Source: Lasioglossum baleicum (Eukaryota > Arthropoda > Insecta > Hymenoptera > Halictidae). Taken from it: a stretch of 64,000 nucleotides of DNA. Positions 10,934-23,079 of this stretch are shown piece after piece. The notes under the pieces were generated by a model. The model saw nothing but the letters and a program-made list of their open reading frames with translations, ran no database searches and was not told the DNA's origin. Where the stretch lies: the NCBI RefSeq assembly GCF_051020765.1, contig NC_134944.1, positions 1,984,001 through 2,048,000 of the forward strand, read 5' to 3'. The first letter of the stretch is position 1, and each line of letters begins with the position of its first letter. Made by a program: the position numbers and the translations under genes.

Positions 10934-12157
10934 CTCCTCAAAAGAATTAAGGGATCACTTCTGCGAACCCGAAAAATTGCTCCCACTTTACGTGATCATA
11001 ACTCCGTGAAAAATTGCTGCATTGATATCGTTAAACAATGGTTTGAAAGCCTGAAACCTCTAGTTTCGGAATACGCTTGCAAAATCCTAAGGTCGTAGAC
11101 AAATTTTGAGACCAGACTTAAAATCAGCGTGAAAAAATCTACGGGAAATGATATGTAGCATGTTAAAATAAAATTTTTCCGCGCGTGGTATTGAAAAAAC
11201 CACAGTTTTCTTGAAATTGTACAAGTTTAACGAATTTTCTCAAGGTTAAAAAACGTTCGTACCACAATCTCCATAATTATTTCATATTCTGCAAAGTTTC
11301 AGCTTTCATCTAAAAAAAATTTCATCGCTCTATCTCATTTCTATCGAAAGTTCTTTGATTTTGAAACAGATTTCGTCGGTTCGGCCCATAGTGCGGCGCA
11401 CAGTGGAAAATTTGAATCAAACTCGATTGAAAATCAAAGAACTTACGATAAAAACGAGGTATAGCGATGAAACATTTTTTAAATCAAAGCTGAAACTTTG
11501 CAGAATATGGGAAAATAGGGAGATTATGGTACGAACGTTTTTTAACGTTGAGAAAATTCCTTAAACATGTAGAATTTCAAGAAAATGTGGTTTCTCCAGT
11601 ACCACGCGCGGAAAAGATTTTTTTTTAACATGCTATGTATCATTTCCCGTAGATTTTTCACGCTGATTTCAAATCTGTTCAACGAAAAAATTATTACATT
11701 AGTTTTGTTCACGAAAATCGATTTCTTGCAAAATCCTGAGGTCGTAGACAAATTTTGAGACCAGTTAAAGTTAAAAAGCCAACATTTACTTCAATGTTGA
11801 ATAACTCAAATAAAAAAAATCGCAGAATAATCAACAACCACACAATTTACACAGGAAAGATAGCCCTTCCAAATGATATTAACGCGATTTATCAAAAAAA
11901 TTTGTTGCTCCCCGTGTGATGTTCCAAAGTTGCACAAAATTTTTGTTAACCGTCAATGTTGTCTTCATCTTGCTATAATTTAGTAAAAAACCAACACAGC
12001 AACAATTTGAAACGGAGCATCTGAAACTAGATGTTTCAAGTTTCAAACCATTGCTTAACGATAGCGATACGGCAATTTTTGACGGAGTTATGATCACGTA
12101 AAGTGGGACCAATTTTTCGGATTCGCACAAGTGATCCTTTAATTCTTTTGAGGAGTG
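10934..12157. mobile_element. 1.22-kb foldback element, TCAAAAGAATTAAGG family, copy 1
   Basis: CTCCTCAAAAGAATTAAGGG at the left is mirrored by AATTCTTTTGAGGAGTG at the right, each next to TA (10932-10933 and 12158-12159). Terminal arms of about 150 bp carry CTTTACGTGATCATAACTCC. A second, inner hairpin at about 11089-11680 has arms of about 300 bp around the centre AGTGCGGCGCACAGTGG. The TA flanks suggest a Tc1/mariner-like element. A second copy lies at 43165 and fragments at 1575. The open frame covering 11879-12202 on the minus strand is a reading of the right arm and has no recognisable domain. Confidence 0.75.
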
Positions 12158-12159
12158 TA

Positions 12160-12487
12160 GTATTTGAGTAAGATTTGAAAACAGGTTTGAAACAGATTCC
12201 AATCAGATTATCAGTTACTTATGTTAGGTTTAGTAAAAAGATTGACTTATGTGTGATTCAATAAATACGTTGAAAACTATTTCCAGATATACCGATAGAT
12301 AAAGGTCAAGTTCGCGTGGAGAAGTTCGCGAAAGTGATAAATTAGTTTCGAAGCAATAACTGTTAGAGTTGTAAGACTCGATTTCCTGAGAATTGATGTG
12401 TCGTTCGACCGGAAAATCCTAAATTGACCAGAAAAGTGACGTCAAAGATCGCCACGGGCAGTTCTGCAAATTGAAATAGAACAAATA
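12160..12487. other. Unassigned spacer
   Basis: I see nothing recognisable here. Confidence 0.4.
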
Positions 12488-12737
12488 TTAACCCTTTGCA
12501 CTCGGACCTATTTTAACTGGAAAATTAAACATTTCTTTCGACCTAGAATAATTCCATTCTGTATTAATTACTTTCTTTGTATGAACATGAAATTGATATA
12601 ATACCTCACACAGTACTTAAGTGTTTAGTAATTGATTAGATACTAACATATTTAGTAATGTAAGCAATATTTTGAATAATGGTACAGCAATTTCTAGTGG
12701 CGCCTCAGAGTCGCCACTCGAGAGTGCTAAGGGTTAA
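12488..12737. mobile_element. piggyBac-type MITE (TTAA-flanked), family A, full copy
   Basis: The segment begins TTAACCCTTTGCACTCGG and ends GAGAGTGCTAAGGGTTAA. TTAA at both ends (12488-12491, 12734-12737) is the piggyBac target-site signature. The interior matches the copy at 41562-41741 through ATTTTAACTGGAAAATTAAA and TTTCTTTCGACCTAGAATAA. About 250 bp with no coding capacity. Confidence 0.75.
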
Positions 12738-13457
12738 AAAGATTTGAGAAGTTTAGTTGATTGAATTTATTAAAAGGAGACAGAGAAGTTTTTATTCTGT
12801 TCGGCTCTCGTTTCTTGCAATCACGCAGTAGTATACACAGAATCCTCGAAGACCTCAAAGTTTGAATACTGGAAAACATTTTGCCCCGATCACCGGGCAT
12901 TTTTCTCTTTTAAATTTCAACCTGAAAGAACTGGAGAGGGATTTCGTAATCCATTCTGGTAATAGGCTGTTTCACCTCATTCAGGCTGCGGCTCATTCAG
13001 TTGCCCTCGTGGAGGTCTTTTCAATTCAGGAAACAAATGAAAGTCACTAGGGGCGAGATTGAGCGGGCACGGTGGATAGAGCACTAATTCTCAATTTAAC
13101 TCGTGGATAACATCCATGGCTAGCCACGACCTCCCGTTCACCTGGCTCATCAATGATCTCTATTATAACTTCTCTGACCGCTTATGACTAATTGTAACTA
13201 CTCGCTTCGATGTACACCGCCGCGCAAAATTAGAGGACCATCGAATTTTCAACGAGGAAATATACTTGGACTGTTATAATCTCGTAAAAAATGATTCTAC
13301 GACAATAAATTTCGACTGGTTTTAAAGCTGCGAGCCTCTAGTTTCTAATATTCTAGGATTTTCTTCGGTATTCGTTTCGTTTGTTTCGCCTCGACTAAAA
13401 CACTTGGCTAAACGCGCGACTATTGGATGGCGGAACGAATGATTAGGCGACATGCGC
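12738..13457. other. Unassigned region
   Basis: No gene or repeat was recognised. A 62-codon frame at 12862-13050 lacks supporting features. Confidence 0.4.
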
Positions 13458-14496
13458 CACAGTGGTCGGAAATCGCCAAATCGTGGCCAAAAGTCAACAA
13501 TTTTTTTCCGTTGTTTAAAAATCTGTGTAATAGTACTTTATTTATAAGGTTCCAGAGCACGTTTTTTTGTTACAGCCAATATTTAATACGTACTTCTGTC
13601 GGAGATACGTAAGTTCAAAGTTAGTAGTTCTAGAAGACCGGTATTTTCAACCATAATTGAAATTACCTTTGCGATTTATTATCGCGCTGTAACACTGGTT
13701 TATCATTCTTGCTATTGTTGGGTATGTCCTAATTTAATATAATATACTGATTTTATTGCTTTATTTAATTTTTTAAAGTTCTGGGAGATGAAAAAGAGAA
13801 ATCTACGCATCTGGTACATTTTATTAACGAAAAATTTGCCCTAAATCGTAGACAAAACTAATATTCACAAATGTAAGCTACATTATTGTTATATGTATAT
13901 TACAATAAAATGCTTCAGATAGTCAACAGTGTAAGATTTTAATGGTAAATATTGCATTTAAAACACCAATTACAATCACAATTATGGAAAATACAAAATA
14001 ATTTGTATACAAGTAACTTTACAATACTTCGTCACAAGACATATCTTCATTCATATCAGATTCTTCAAAAAATTGTGTGACTTCGAGGGACATTGTTTCA
14101 TCTTTTTTGTACATGATATCTTAATACTGCTTATGTATGGATCAGATGAAACACCATAAAATACATTATATATTTATTTTACTAGAGGTGAGCGAAATAT
14201 CGGAACGGAACGGAACTGAGAAACTTCTATTATATTTTAGTACTACAGAATTATCTCGGATGCAATATTTAACACTAAAATCTTACATTTTTCGCTATCT
14301 GAAGTCATCTGATAAATAATTTTTTCACATACCCGGCCTCCAGTTTGTTTTTTAATTTTGACATCAGATTCATATTCAACGACACAAGAAACAGAGGAAT
14401 TATATTCAAGAGAGTCCAATAAAATCTTGGATTACGCACAAACTGGAGTACTTCTTCCTATTTTTGACCACGTTTTGACGATTTCCGACCACTGTG
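13458..14496. mobile_element. Transib-like element with CACAGTGG termini
   Basis: The left CACAGTGGTCGGAAATCG is mirrored at the right (CGATTTCCGACCACTGTG), and the inverted termini pair over about 37 bp with a few mismatches. The heptamer CACAGTG at both ends resembles Transib ends and the V(D)J signal heptamer. The flanking 5-mers (TGCGC and AGGCG) do not match, so the target duplication has decayed or the ends are recombined. The interior is AT-rich. A short minus-strand frame at about 14026-14115 would read as an acidic tail, but I do not recognise it. Confidence 0.5.
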
Positions 14497-15525
14497 AGGC
14501 GTAGGGCAGGAGTATACGCGAGCATTCCGTAAAGGTAAACGTATGTAAATGATGCATCTATCGGTCCGGTTTCCGATTAGCGTGCGATCGGCGCGGCGCG
14601 GCGCGGCGTATCGTCGGAAGCCGTTCGGAACCGTATTGTGCATAATAATAAACAACGCGCGCGTTTACGGGGTCGCCTTTTAAGTCGTCGGTCGGCCATA
14701 TTCCACGGGACTAATAATACGTGGACATAAATCACAGAAGACTGGACAATTCTGTTAGCACGGTGGTTGGAGCCCAACGAGGTGCGTTCTTAACAACTTA
14801 TCGAAGCATACGGTGGATAAGCTCGGCTCACTGATCACTGTGTGTAATCAGGTATAGCGTTACACGATGCTTACACGGGTCCAAGAGCCGGGCTGTCTAC
14901 TATTTTGTGCGCTAGTAGAGCTGTGAAAATGTCTTTTTACAGGGCAGCCGAGCATATCCGCCATCGTAGCTCAACCATACACTGTCACAGCCCCGTGGTC
15001 CGAGTGAGACATTGCACGGGTGAGGTGTTCCACGAACGAGACTCAAAGGATAGTTAACAGCCATGTGCATCCCGCTATCCTACCCGTTTCTGCACGCTGC
15101 ATGCCCTCGCACCCTTTATCCCCGTTTTCTCGCTTTGTTGTTCCGCTGTATTTTTTCTCTCGCGTGCTGCCCCACCCCCTCGCACCCGCACAAGCCACAC
15201 ACGCCGCGCCACGCCGTACCGGCTCGTTTCATCGTTCCACACTTTGATAGAGGTTGCCACCGCGCGATACCCTTATTTCATACGCCATACGCCGCGATCC
15301 GGCCGCGCGATAAGCCCAGGAACGTCTCGATCGGGACGATTAGCTGGCTGGATTTGGGTCACACAGAAATATTTTTACCCAGCTGTACTCTGCATCCACC
15401 GCTAACGTTCAACTTTACGGTCTCTTTTAGAAAATACAGCTTGACCCGTCCACCTGTCCAACGAATATAAATGCAGTACACTTCAACTTCCCGAATGATA
15501 TTTCTACAAGGATGCTGCGTCACTC
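14497..15525. other. Unassigned CpG-containing region
   Basis: It includes the GC run GCGCGGCGCGGCGCGGCG at 14591-14608. Several frames on both strands at 15020-15470 overlap one another, start without good context and show no domain. Confidence 0.4.
14591..14608. repeat. Iterated GCGCG/GCGGC run
   Basis: GCGCGGCGCGGCGCGGCG is the longest of about ten such runs in the window. It is a 5-bp-period GC block in AT-rich surroundings. Confidence 0.7.
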
Positions 15526-16019
15526 TTAACCTTTAACTACCCGCGCTGGTGTAAAAAGTACATCAATACAATAATATATGTAACTAGAGGGGAGTTGCTC
15601 GCGAGCTTCGCGAGTAGGGTTGCTTTTTTTTTATTATATGAGGGTTAGTGGTACGGATGTTATTTGGTGTGTGACTCTCCAAGAATCCTTTCTTATTCCT
15701 TGTAGAGATCATAAAGGAAACCTCTGTGCAAAATTTCAGCTTTCTAGGTGCAAGGGTTTAGCCTGGGCGTTGATCAGTGAATGAGTCAGCACTGCATTTT
15801 TATATATGTATAGAGATGTCCAGAGCACGAGAGAAAACTAGCGGGAGGGGAATGGGGCAAGAGGAACGCAAAGGCAATCTTCGTTCCCCGTTCCCTGCCC
15901 GCTAGTTTTCTCTCGTGCTCCGCACAGTACTCAGTGATACACAGTGATACATGTGGTGTACTGAATACACCGCGCGAGTAGTTACGTGAAAATTCAGGGC
16001 GCGGGTAGTTAAAGGTTAA
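15526..16019. mobile_element. piggyBac-type element (TTAA-flanked), family B
   Basis: It starts TTAACCTTTAACTACCCGCG and ends GCGCGGGTAGTTAAAGGTTA plus A, giving TTAA at 15526-15529 and 16016-16019. Internally, GTCCAGAGCACGAGAGAAAA near 15818 is mirrored by TTTTCTCTCGTGCTC near 15905-15919, a nested hairpin shared with the partial copy at 46517. The middle (about 15588-15790) holds relics such as GCGAGCTTCGCGAG and GGCGTTGATCAGTGAATGAG, which look like a decayed dispersed repeat. Not coding. Confidence 0.65.
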
Positions 16020-16977
16020 GTAACTATGCACAAAAGAAAAAGAAATGGATGCTCCGAAAAGTTACGCTGTTATCGAAGACAACTGTTCGTAAATACACGA
16101 TACACATGAGATTTCGGTCCCGAAACGATTTCACTGGTTGCTTTTGTCCGAATGTCAAGGCTGGACTTTTTGTTTCTTGATTCTTTTCGCATACAAGTCT
16201 GTCCGTTTACGTAAAAGGAGGCTAACGATAACGAATAAGTGTTGGCGAACGACAACGCAACTGGTAGTGAATCCACGGCCGTACTATGTACATAGTACGC
16301 AAGGGAGCATCGATAAAATGCAGCAATTGTTCCCGCGGTAGAAACTGAGACTTGTCGGGTCGACGACGGTGTAGCAAAAAATAGATGGAACACACAAAAG
16401 GATAACACGGTATCACACGTGTTGGTCAGGTCAATGTAAGAGAATTTCGTGACGAGATTGCATTGCCAGTGTGTTCGAGGATCCTCTCTATTTCGTCTAA
16501 TCTGATTCCGCGTGACTTTGTTCTGCTCGTCAAAGGCAAGGAAGTCATGTGGTCATTACGATGATATCTACACAATCGAGGAGGAATCGACACAACGGCC
16601 GCGGAGCGTAAAAGCTGACGAGCCGCGCGATAGCTCCCAACAGCGAAAATGAAGTTGTAGATGTAGGTACTTACTTACCTACGTCGCACAGTGGGCCAGA
16701 AACCGATCTTTTTCGACAAAAATCTGCCGACAACTCAGTTTTTCATCGATTCAATTGGAATTTTTTTTAAAATGTTCGTGAAGGACTATACTTTGATGAC
16801 GTGCTACGCGAAAATCGTTAACTGTCACAATCAAGAATCTACAAAGCCCAATAACTTCGATACTTCATCCGCCCATACCACCAACCGAGTGTTCGCCGGT
16901 ATACTTTATTTTTTTTTACACTGTTTCACCAAACGGACACTTCTGAGATTTTTATACAAAGTAGGTTAGCATCATAG
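16020..16977. other. Unassigned region
   Basis: A single CACAGTGGGCCAGAAACC at 16687 looks like a Transib-like terminus without a partner. No gene was recognised. Confidence 0.4.
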
Positions 16978-17081
16978 CAATATTTTAGTATGTTTACCTA
17001 CTACTTGGGTCCAAACAAAGACCCAAAGCTAAAAAGTGTGTTCCTTCCATTTCCCTCTACAACTTTTCGATGACTGGACTA
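16978..17081 (-). mobile_element. End fragment of the TAGTCCAG foldback family
   Basis: The reverse complement starts TAGTCCAGTCATCGAAAAG and runs through GGGTCTTTGTTTGGAC to TAAACATACTAAAAT. It is about 100 bp of one arm end only. Confidence 0.7.
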
Positions 17082-17756
17082 AAGAATGAGTCGGTGAAAA
17101 ACGAAACTGTCGAGAAATGTTCGATTCAAATCTAAAGTATCTGTATAATTTTTATTTTTTGCGAAATAAAAAAATCACAGAGATCGGAGATTCGACCGAT
17201 GTTGACTTCTTGCAACATTGAGGAGGATCGTTGGAAATTGAGTGGCAAGTCCAGCGTTCACACAGGGAATAATATTAGAAAACCGGCCACGTGCGATGGA
17301 ACGGTCTCGAAAACGGAAATAAATACTGCCGTGCAACTGGTCCGAAACCGTGTTCGGTCTCCTTGTAAATATGCTGTCGGATTTCCACATTGACGCTAAG
17401 AAGAATAACTAAACATAGTTGAATCGCGCGTAAACAAATAAGCCGTAAACGCGCAAGGATGTGCAACGCAACGCGGCGCAGTATCTTGGCAGAAACCCGG
17501 TTGGACGGTTAGCGTGTTTCATAGTTATTTAACAGTACAACCGACAGACGGAAGAGAAAACTTCCTGAGCGACCTCCGATTAATTAAATATACTGAGATC
17601 CGTGCCCGAACAGCAAACCATTCAACCTTACAGGCAGGCTTACGGTCAGTCTTACCATAATTGATGGCGGAACAGGAATTTTGTCGTCGTCTCATTGTCA
17701 GATCGAAAGAAAAGTGCAATACAATGTAGTATTCGCGGGGCTCGCGGGAAAAGGTA
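17082..17756. other. Unassigned region
   Basis: No gene or repeat was recognised. Confidence 0.4.
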
Positions 17757-18546
17757 CAGTGGGCGAAATTTCTATGTATAGGAACACTACTATTTTGAAC
17801 AAAAAAGTTAAGTATTTTGATAATATGATTCAAAAGGAAGGCTAGAAAATAATTAAGGAATATAAGAAAGCAGAAATCAATATTCTGAATTCAAAAAAAC
17901 TGCTTCGTTTTTGTTATGAACAAAGTATTACAACTTAATGTACACAAGTATAACGAAATTTCTGTAAAAACTGTCTAATAAATTCGAACAAAAACCAAGT
18001 ATATAATTAGTAGTATTTAGTACTTCCACCGTTACAGTTAATCACTTCAAATATTCTATTTTCCATACTACAAACTAATTTCTGCAACGTTGTTTTATGG
18101 ATTTGATTCCACTCATATCTTACTGCGTTTTCTAACTCTTTAATGTTGTTATACCGCTTCCCATTTTTATATATTGCTCGCGATAGGATTCCCCATAAAT
18201 TTTCTATCGGGTTTAGATCGGGGGAACGTGACGGCGAGAGTTCATTAGTTGCAAATTCTTTTGCCTAAAGCACTCCCGAGTCTTCTTAACATTGTGTATC
18301 GCTGCGTTATCTTGTTGAAAAATAACGTTGTCGTCATGATTTTCTTCGATGAAGCAAATTAAAGTGTTTTCTAATAGGGCAATGTATTTTTCTGCGTTCA
18401 TTCTCGTACAAATTTTGCATATTGGTGTTTTTGAATTATAGCTGAACGCAGCCCACACCATTAAACTTCCACCGCCGAAATTCCTACTAATCGCTACGGC
18501 TTTATCCTTACGTAAATCATGCCAATAGTATCTAAAACCGTCAGGA
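17757..18546 (-). mobile_element. 5'-truncated Tc1-like transposon, copy 3
   Basis: The 3' terminus CAGTGGGCGAAATTTCTATG sits beside TA (17755-17756) and matches the ends of the complete copies at 29721 and 49591. Homology continues through the transposase 3' half and stops abruptly near 18546, after the codons for RPDGFRYYW. The DNA-binding half and the other terminus are gone. The duplicate TA at the far end cannot be checked. Confidence 0.8.
18007..18545 (-). pseudogene. Tc1-like transposase fragment (DD34E family), frameshifted
   Basis: The minus strand encodes the catalytic core from DGFRYYWHDLRKDKAVAISR through FGGGSLMVWAAFSYN to the second catalytic aspartate in FQQDNAAIHN. Compared with the other two copies, the sequence around 18222-18236 carries two extra bases, so the frame is lost before DLNPIEN, which holds the catalytic glutamate. 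The N-terminal helix-turn-helix half and the first aspartate are absent. The apparent upstream extension of the open frame (18547-18692) is unrelated flanking DNA. The fragment cannot make an active transposase. Confidence 0.85.
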
Positions 18547-20057
18547 CGAATGAACTCGTCGTGCTCGGTTAAAGGGTAGTAAATAGCACGCTCGCCTCGC
18601 GACAATTCAATCTCGTTTCTCTCGCAAACATATGGTTCTTCCCTGAATAATGGAACACCCAGTATTTTGCTGTGCGGAGCACGGCGAAACAAGCACTACA
18701 GAAATTCGAATGAAACGATCGAAACATTTCCGATCTGCGGAGGTGTTTTGATTAAAAAATAAGAGCGTACACAGCGGGATCGATCGGTGGAAATTGTCTC
18801 GGAGAACTGACGATTGCATAAACATCCGCAATCCCATTGTTAACATATTGATGTACATACATACATATATGTACGCTCGGACTATTGGTTTCTCATCGAG
18901 GATCGCCTCTGACAATATTTTTGTTATCGTGTCCCCCCCCCCCACGATATTCTTTACGTACGAAAAGCTGAGAGACAGCGCGGAGTACATAGTATCTTTT
19001 CCTGCGTTTCTCCACATAAACTTTCTTGTCGGCAAACGGTAAACGCTCTACAGGAGAAGAGTCTCGTCCTCGGAGGAAGTAGAAAGGTCTCTCTTATCTC
19101 GCAGGGCTGAATCCCATTGTGCCAGCAGTGCCTGGGACACCGAAGTTGGTCACCGCTTCGCTTCAATATTTTTCTTTGGGGAAAGATGGACGACCAATAA
19201 CGGAATAACTTTAGCAAAATATCACATTTCCCGTAAGGATATTGCATTCGGTCCTGACCATTCTTTTCAATTGCCATAATACTCGTCCCGAATTTCTCGA
19301 TAACAATTCGGCGGTAGGAAATTCTGTCGAATTTTATATTCCAGCATTTTTCTCGAAAGTTTCCAAGTCATAATTGTACAAAGATCCACAGTCTACAGAG
19401 GATTATGATAAACTCCGTCGTTTAAATAAAGTAAAATCGACAGATAGTTTTCTTCTGGGGGAAAATCGAATATGTAAATTCGTCTACCTGATCACGGTCT
19501 CGTCTCGTTTTGTTACCGTTCTCTGTTCGCGTTTCACGTTTCACGTTTCACGTTTATGTTTACCTGTTCTAATGCTTATACAAACAACGGCACCGATACG
19601 ATACACTCTCTGGCTACAGTAGTTCAATGTTAATCGCCAAATTAAATATAACTCGGTTTAGCGGACTGAGACAACAACTTGTTAGATTTCATTAAAATGA
19701 GATACTGATGCTACATGCTAAAATGATATGATCATGCTCGGCACGGCAGTTTCTATTGAATAATATTCAGGCTTGTTCGTCGTAGAGCAAGCTGAACAAA
19801 CAAGAAACTAATAAAACTCCACTAAAAAGGTCGATCATAAAGACAAATGCAATTACTTTATCGTTGTTGTTTTTCCCATATTCTGCACGGACTTCTTTAG
19901 TCGACTCAATCGAGTTCTTTTATAATTACGAAATCAATATTTCTGTTTATACGGATTAATTGCGTATCATTCTGAAAGACCTGCTGCTTATTGGTAAAAC
20001 GTCCTTTTACTTATCGAAGCCGTTTAAAGTTTAAAGCATTAACTTCGTCTCAATATA
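18547..20057. other. Unassigned region
   Basis: It contains an 11-base C homopolymer (18933-18943) and a three-fold CACGTTT repeat near 19531-19555. No host gene was recognised; the frames present show no domain. Confidence 0.4.
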
Positions 20058-20751
20058 TAGTCCAGTCAATGAATGCTCGTAAGGGGGGTGTAGAGGGAAA
20101 TGGTAGGAACACAATTTTTAACTTTGGGTCTTTGTTTGGACTAGTTAGGAAGCAAACATACTAAAAGTCCCTACTCCTACGAGGTGAGCGGTGTACAGGG
20201 GGGTACGTAGAAGGTCCCCTTTTTCGGTTTTCCGCTTATATCTCGGAAACTATGTGTCCTAGCGATAAGACCATTCTATACAAAATTAAAGCTGACAAAA
20301 CGTGCCATCAGATTGATTCGATTCAGTTTTTCGCTATCTCGCATAGCTTCCGAGATATCCGCGCTCAAGTTCACTAATTGTGAGAAAGTAATTTCTGCCT
20401 CACGTTTTTTGACTTATTTGACTAGCTAACTCTTCAGCACAATTAGTGAACTTCGAGCGCGTATATCTCGGAAACTATGCGAGATAGCGAAAAACTGAAT
20501 CGAATCACTCCTGTGGCACATTTTGTCAGCTTTAATTTTGTATGGAATGGTCTTATCGCTAGGACGCACAATTTCCGAGATATAAGCGGAAAACCGAAAA
20601 GGGGACCTTCTGTGTGGCCCCCTGCACCCCGCTCACCTGCTACGAGTGGGGTCTTTTAATATGTTTGCCTCCTAACTAGTCGAAACAAAGATCCAAAGTT
20701 AAAAATTGTGTTCCTTCCATTTCCCTCTACAACTTTTCGTTGACTGTACTA
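20058..20751. mobile_element. TAGTCCAG foldback MITE, complete copy A
   Basis: It runs from TAGTCCAGTCAATGAATG to TTGACTGTACTA. Arms of about 325 bp (20058-20385 and 20428-20751) are reverse complements around a loop of about 40 bp. ATA is repeated on both sides (20055-20057 and 20752-20754), a candidate 3-bp target duplication. Both arms carry GAAGGTCCCCTTTTTCGGTT and CTATGTGTCCTAGCGATAAG-type blocks. No coding capacity; the frames seen are arm readings. Confidence 0.8.
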
Positions 20752-20791
20752 ATACTAGTTTACTGAGAAAATCAACGTTTATAGTTATCAC

Positions 20792-21001
20792 TAGACCGCG
20801 GATTTTATGCATTCATGACAAAAATGAGTGGCTGGAATTTAAAATAGCAAAAATATTCGAAAAATTTAAACGTACCATCATATTATTCTCAACCTACTAA
20901 ACATAAATAACATAATAGGGAAAAAAATAAATTTCTAATTCACTTCAGTTCGTTGCGATTCAAGTAAGAAATTTTTATTTTGCATAAAGATCCGCAGTCT
21001 A
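20792..21001 (+). mobile_element. hAT-type MITE TAGACTGCGG, complete copy
   Basis: The termini are TAGACCGCGGATTTTATGCA and TGCATAAAGATCCGCAGTCT plus A, with a perfect 8-bp duplication GTTATCAC on both sides (20784-20791, 21002-21009). An 8-bp duplication is the hAT signature. About 210 bp, non-coding. Confidence 0.88.
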
Positions 21002-21009
21002 GTTATCAC

Positions 21010-22376
21010 AACTCTTTATTTTAAATGACTAAATGTTATTGAATATTTAAATACAAAATATATTATTCAAAGAATACATCTATCGAGTAAAATAGTAAGT
21101 TGTTATCACGAAAAAAACGTTATTTACATCGAATTAAGAACTGCGAAATATTTTTAATTACACAAGTGTGTCTATCTATCTATCTAATCGTAACTGGAGT
21201 CAGTAAGAAAGATCAAATGATTTTTGCTGATTGTAACAGTCTCGCCGACACGATTCCCCGGAGAGAATACGAGAATGAAGAATGTAGAGCAGAATTTTAG
21301 CGGAAGAAGATTACACGATCGTACACCGTGCCTGAATTTTGGATTCAGCGCGGTGCAAGCTCTTTTAGTTTCGCGAAACAAACAGCCATCTCAAAGGGGA
21401 ACAATTTGAAGGAGTAGCAAACATTCAGTGAAACACGGGATTGCAGCTAAGGACGATATCTTTCGTGAATTTTCGACATTGTTTCATTCCACGGGAGAGA
21501 ACGGTGAATGGAGCTCTGCGTAAACTCGGCCAGGGATTATTTCGGAAGGAGTTAAATAATAATCAACATAAAGCACAATTGAGCTCGAACCAGGGTGGTA
21601 CGATAAATGTGTATCGCTATGTATAATTAATTATTTTGAAATTCTTTCGGTCCTATTAAAAACTCTCAGTCCAATTTCTCTCGCAGATCCCACCGGATCA
21701 ATTTGGGGCTAAGATCTCTTGATAAAACGACGCACCAACGAGTCCTTGATAAAACGATTCCAAGTAATTGTACGGAGGAACGTGAGCCAATTAATATCAC
21801 GCAATTAATCCTTCGCAGAGCCGGATATCGTATCGGGTGGTTGTGTGCAATTTGTATTCTAAACTTTTATCTTATTGTTAGAGTAACACGCTTGCCGTAC
21901 ACCGTTTTCATTTGACTCGTTCGGTACACCTCGAGTCGTGGAAACAGCGAATAAATCAATTTTTTCGTTGTCGTATCTCCAATTTATCAATAACGATCCG
22001 ACGACGGTTGGTCACTACGTTGCGTTCGTACAATAATGAACAAAAGAGAGAAAGGATAAACGAGATAGAACGGGGAATACATAAAAGGAGGGGCTTCTGA
22101 AATCGGACATTTCTGTACTCGTGAGATTTGCATTTTTAAATTGTATTTATCATACGATCGTAGTTTAAATAATCCAACGTTCTAAAAGCTTCTGTCCAAT
22201 CGCGTTTTATTCAATTCGAACGCAAAAGTCTACGTATCTCGAAACAAAGAAAAGAATAGTATACGACTTGGACCACTTTCCTAATTACCGTAAATAAAAA
22301 CTGAAAATAGTATAATATATATTAAAGATTAGTTTCGTAAATAAATGTTAAATGTTTTCGGAGCAACACACGGTTC
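21010..22376. other. Unassigned region
   Basis: No gene or dispersed repeat was recognised. Short frames at 21100-21409 and 21703-22100 lack domains. Confidence 0.4.
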
Positions 22377-22600
22377 GATCGTTTACTAAATCAAAAGTGG
22401 AACCTATGTCAAACCACTAAAACTGAACTAAACTATGTATAGAGAATTTCTTTTATTCATTGCTAAACATTGTTAACTAAATCAAAAGTGGAACCAATGT
22501 TAAACTACTAAAACTAAACTAAACTAAAGAGAATTTCTTTTATTCATTGCTAAACATTGTTAACTGAATCAAAAGCAGAACCTACGTTAAACTTAACCAT
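22377..22600. repeat. Tandem repeat of about 90 bp, 2.5 copies
   Basis: AATCAAAAGTGGAACC-type words recur near 22389, 22480 and 22566, each followed by GAGAATTTCTTTTATTCATT and CTAAACATTGTTAACT in the complete units. Confidence 0.8.
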
Positions 22601-22660
22601 TATTTCTATTTCAATATTTTTAAATTTCATCTACATATGTGAATTTGTGAATATACATAC

Positions 22661-22880
22661 AGTCCGCGACAAAATAATGAAACACCTGGCATACTTTTAA
22701 ATTTCTTATATTTAAAGGTAGAAAATGTACACTCCGTTGTGTATCCTGTATATTACATACTATTTCCAAAGCAAACATGTAAAATCTTAGGATTGTATCG
22801 CGTACCACAGCAAAATTAGAGAAAGATATGTGAACACGGACTCACATTGCTTCGACAAAAGTATAAGACATTTGGCTTAT
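22661..22880 (+). mobile_element. Possible Tc1/mariner end, single terminus
   Basis: CAGTCCGCGACAAAATAATG next to TA resembles Tc1-like termini. I found no mirrored partner, so this is a weak call. Confidence 0.25.
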
Positions 22881-23079
22881 TTTCCAATCATGTGACTTCT
22901 ACCATGAAGTGTTCTACTGCGAACGTATTCAGACGTTGAATCTTGTGATTTTCTTACACTATGAGTACATTTATTACAATGAAAAATAAATAATAGGTCT
23001 AGGAAAGCAGTCAGATAAAAGTGAGGTCGTTTTAGTTGTGAGGTGAGGTTTTATTATTTATTATATATATATAAATTGT

